Shown here in pieces: positions 33,727-34,796 of a DNA stretch of 34,796 nt (position 1 is the stretch's first letter; each line of letters starts with the position of its first letter). Source of the DNA: Mycoplasmatota bacterium. Lineage in GTDB: Bacteria > Bacillota_I > Bacilli_A > Izemoplasmatales > Hujiaoplasmataceae. The notes beneath the pieces are model-generated. The model saw nothing but the letters and a program-made list of their open reading frames with translations, was not told the origin of the DNA and did not search any database. Both the position numbers and the translations under genes were made by a program. The stretch is from assembly GCA_027859085.1 (NCBI GenBank), contig JAQIBJ010000078.1, positions 1-34,796 on the forward strand. The letters are read 5' to 3'.

Positions 33727-34771
33727 TCCAGGGTCTACATCAACGAAAGTTGCTGTATACTATAATAGTAAACTTGTTAAGGAACAAACCTTAAGACATG
33801 ATGTTAAAGAATTGGAAAAATTTGATTCAATCATTGACCAATCAGATTTTCGTAAAGACGTGATACTGCGTTTTATAAAAAAACATGATTATGAATTAAT
33901 AGATTTTGATGTGTTTGTGGGTCGCGGTGGTATGATGAAACCATTAAAAAATGGTGGTACTTACTTAGTGACTAAAGACATGTTAAAAGATTTGAAATCT
34001 GGTGAATATGGATATCATGCTTCTAATTTAGGCGCAATTATCGCTGATGACTTTGCAAAAGCAAATAAGAGATTAGCTTATATTGTTAATCCAGTGTGTA
34101 TTGATGAGTTTGAAGAAATATCTAGAATTAGCGGACAAAAATTAATTGAAAGACGATCTGTTTTTCATGCATTAAATCAAAAAGCAATAGCAATTCAATT
34201 TGCGAAGGACATCAAAAAAGATTATAAAGATTTAAATTTAATTGTTACTCATTTAGGTGGCGGTATCAGCGTTGGTTTTCATAAAAAGGGTCGTGTTATA
34301 GATTGTAACAATGCACTTGGCGGAGATGGACCTTTCTCTCCAGAGAGAACTGGTACAATTCCAACATATCCTTTAGTTGATTTGTGTTTCTCTGGTGAAT
34401 ACACCAAAGATGAAGTCAAAAAATTATTGGTTGGCGAAGGCGGATTGGTTTCATATTTAGGAACGAATGATGCGAGAGTTGTTGAAGAACGAATTGAAAA
34501 AGGTGACCAAGAAGCAAAATTGCATTATGATGCAATGGCTTATAATGTTGTTAAAGAAATTGGCTCTTTATATTTCGCTGCTAAAGGTGATATAGATGGA
34601 ATTATTATAACGGGTGGTATTGCTTATAGTAAATATTTCATTAATTACATTAAAGAACATATTAATCCAATTATGCCAATAAAGGTATATCCAGGTGAAG
34701 ATGAAATGCGTTCACTTGCTGAAGGCGCAATGCGTGTTTTACTTAAAGAAGAAAAATCACAAGTTTACTAA
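33701..34771 (+). CDS. buk: Butyrate kinase
   Basis: 356 aa. Makes ATP from (iso)butyryl phosphate and ADP. N-terminal AINPGSTSTKVAVY is the phosphate-binding loop of the acetate/butyrate kinase family; THLGGGISVG and GGIAYSKY also fit. ATG 33701 is preferred because GGTGGTGA (33687-33694) sits 6 nt upstream; ATG 33695 is possible. Overlaps ptb by 26 nt. Last gene of the operon. Confidence 0.95.
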   Translation: MDYLLLAINPGSTSTKVAVYYNSKLVKEQTLRHDVKELEKFDSIIDQSDFRKDVILRFIKKHDYELIDFDVFVGRGGMMKPLKNGGTYLVTKDMLKDLKSGEYGYHASNLGAIIADDFAKANKRLAYIVNPVCIDEFEEISRISGQKLIERRSVFHALNQKAIAIQFAKDIKKDYKDLNLIVTHLGGGISVGFHKKGRVIDCNNALGGDGPFSPERTGTIPTYPLVDLCFSGEYTKDEVKKLLVGEGGLVSYLGTNDARVVEERIEKGDQEAKLHYDAMAYNVVKEIGSLYFAAKGDIDGIIITGGIAYSKYFINYIKEHINPIMPIKVYPGEDEMRSLAEGAMRVLLKEEKSQVY

Positions 34772-34796
34772 GCACTTTTAATTAAGTGCTTTTTTT
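34771..34796 (+). terminator. Terminator of the oxidoreductase/ptb/buk operon
   Basis: AGCACTT (34771-34777) pairs with AAGTGCT (34784-34790), followed by T to the end of the window. Starts on the last base of the buk stop codon. Confidence 0.85.

Noticed and set aside
1-34796. Mycoplasma-type code (TGA read as Trp)
   Set aside because: serS, the FAD subunit gene at 18119 and the SRAP first frame end at TGA at expected places, and Trp residues are encoded by TGG. Code 11 fits.
1-34796. tRNA, rRNA or replication-origin features
   Set aside because: No cloverleaf with a GGTTCGA-type arm plus paired acceptor, no rRNA words and no DnaA-box cluster were seen on reading both strands.

Overview
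The window is about 34.8 kb of AT-rich DNA (by eye roughly 30% G+C) from a bacterium that uses TGA as a stop codon: serS and the FAD subunit gene at 18119 both end in TGA, and Trp is TGG. The Shine-Dalgarno sites, the serS T-box, CcpA-type cre sites, pdxST with a MocR regulator, and Ptb/Buk point to a low-GC Gram-positive lineage (Bacillota, or a standard-code relative of the Mollicutes such as the Acholeplasma/Izemoplasma group). No 16S or other marker fixes the genus. The metabolism that can be seen is anaerobic amino-acid fermentation with ferredoxin chemistry.

Accessory left part (1-10 kb). The window opens on the 3' end of a probable group II intron. It abuts an XRE-Fic fusion gene, followed by a small gene with an ADP-ribosyltransferase-like N-terminus, a tandem HD/HD-GYP protein, a beheaded aminoglycoside-phosphotransferase remnant, and a five-part REC/PAS/GGDEF/HD-GYP signalling protein. 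Next comes a minus-strand TetR operon with two paralogous membrane proteins, controlled by a consensus promoter with two palindromic operators, and a plus-strand SDR dehydrogenase. Three copies of an approximately 90-118 bp structured intergenic repeat lie between 5.8 and 9.9 kb.

Housekeeping middle (9.9-17.7 kb). This part holds a NERD-like membrane protein, a MATE exporter, T-box-controlled serS with alr, and a divergent PLP unit (pdxS-pdxT on the minus strand, pdxR on the plus strand) with a shared operator-like inverted repeat.

Catabolic right part (17.8-34.8 kb). Six tightly overlapping genes encode an apparent multi-subunit flavo/iron-sulfur L-proline dehydrogenase (2Fe-2S, FAD/NAD, 2x4Fe-4S, BFD-like and DadA-like subunits) plus RocA-type glutamate-semialdehyde dehydrogenase. 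Together they would convert proline to glutamate. OsmC and nitroreductase genes follow, then a frameshifted SRAP gene, a YgjV-like protein, a DUF2804 protein, a secreted lipoprotein nuclease and gpsA. The window ends with a seven-gene operon: a P-loop NTPase, a four-subunit branched-chain 2-oxoacid:ferredoxin oxidoreductase, Ptb and Buk. It would make branched or short fatty acids and ATP. Both catabolic operons have a cre-like site at their promoters, suggesting joint catabolite repression.
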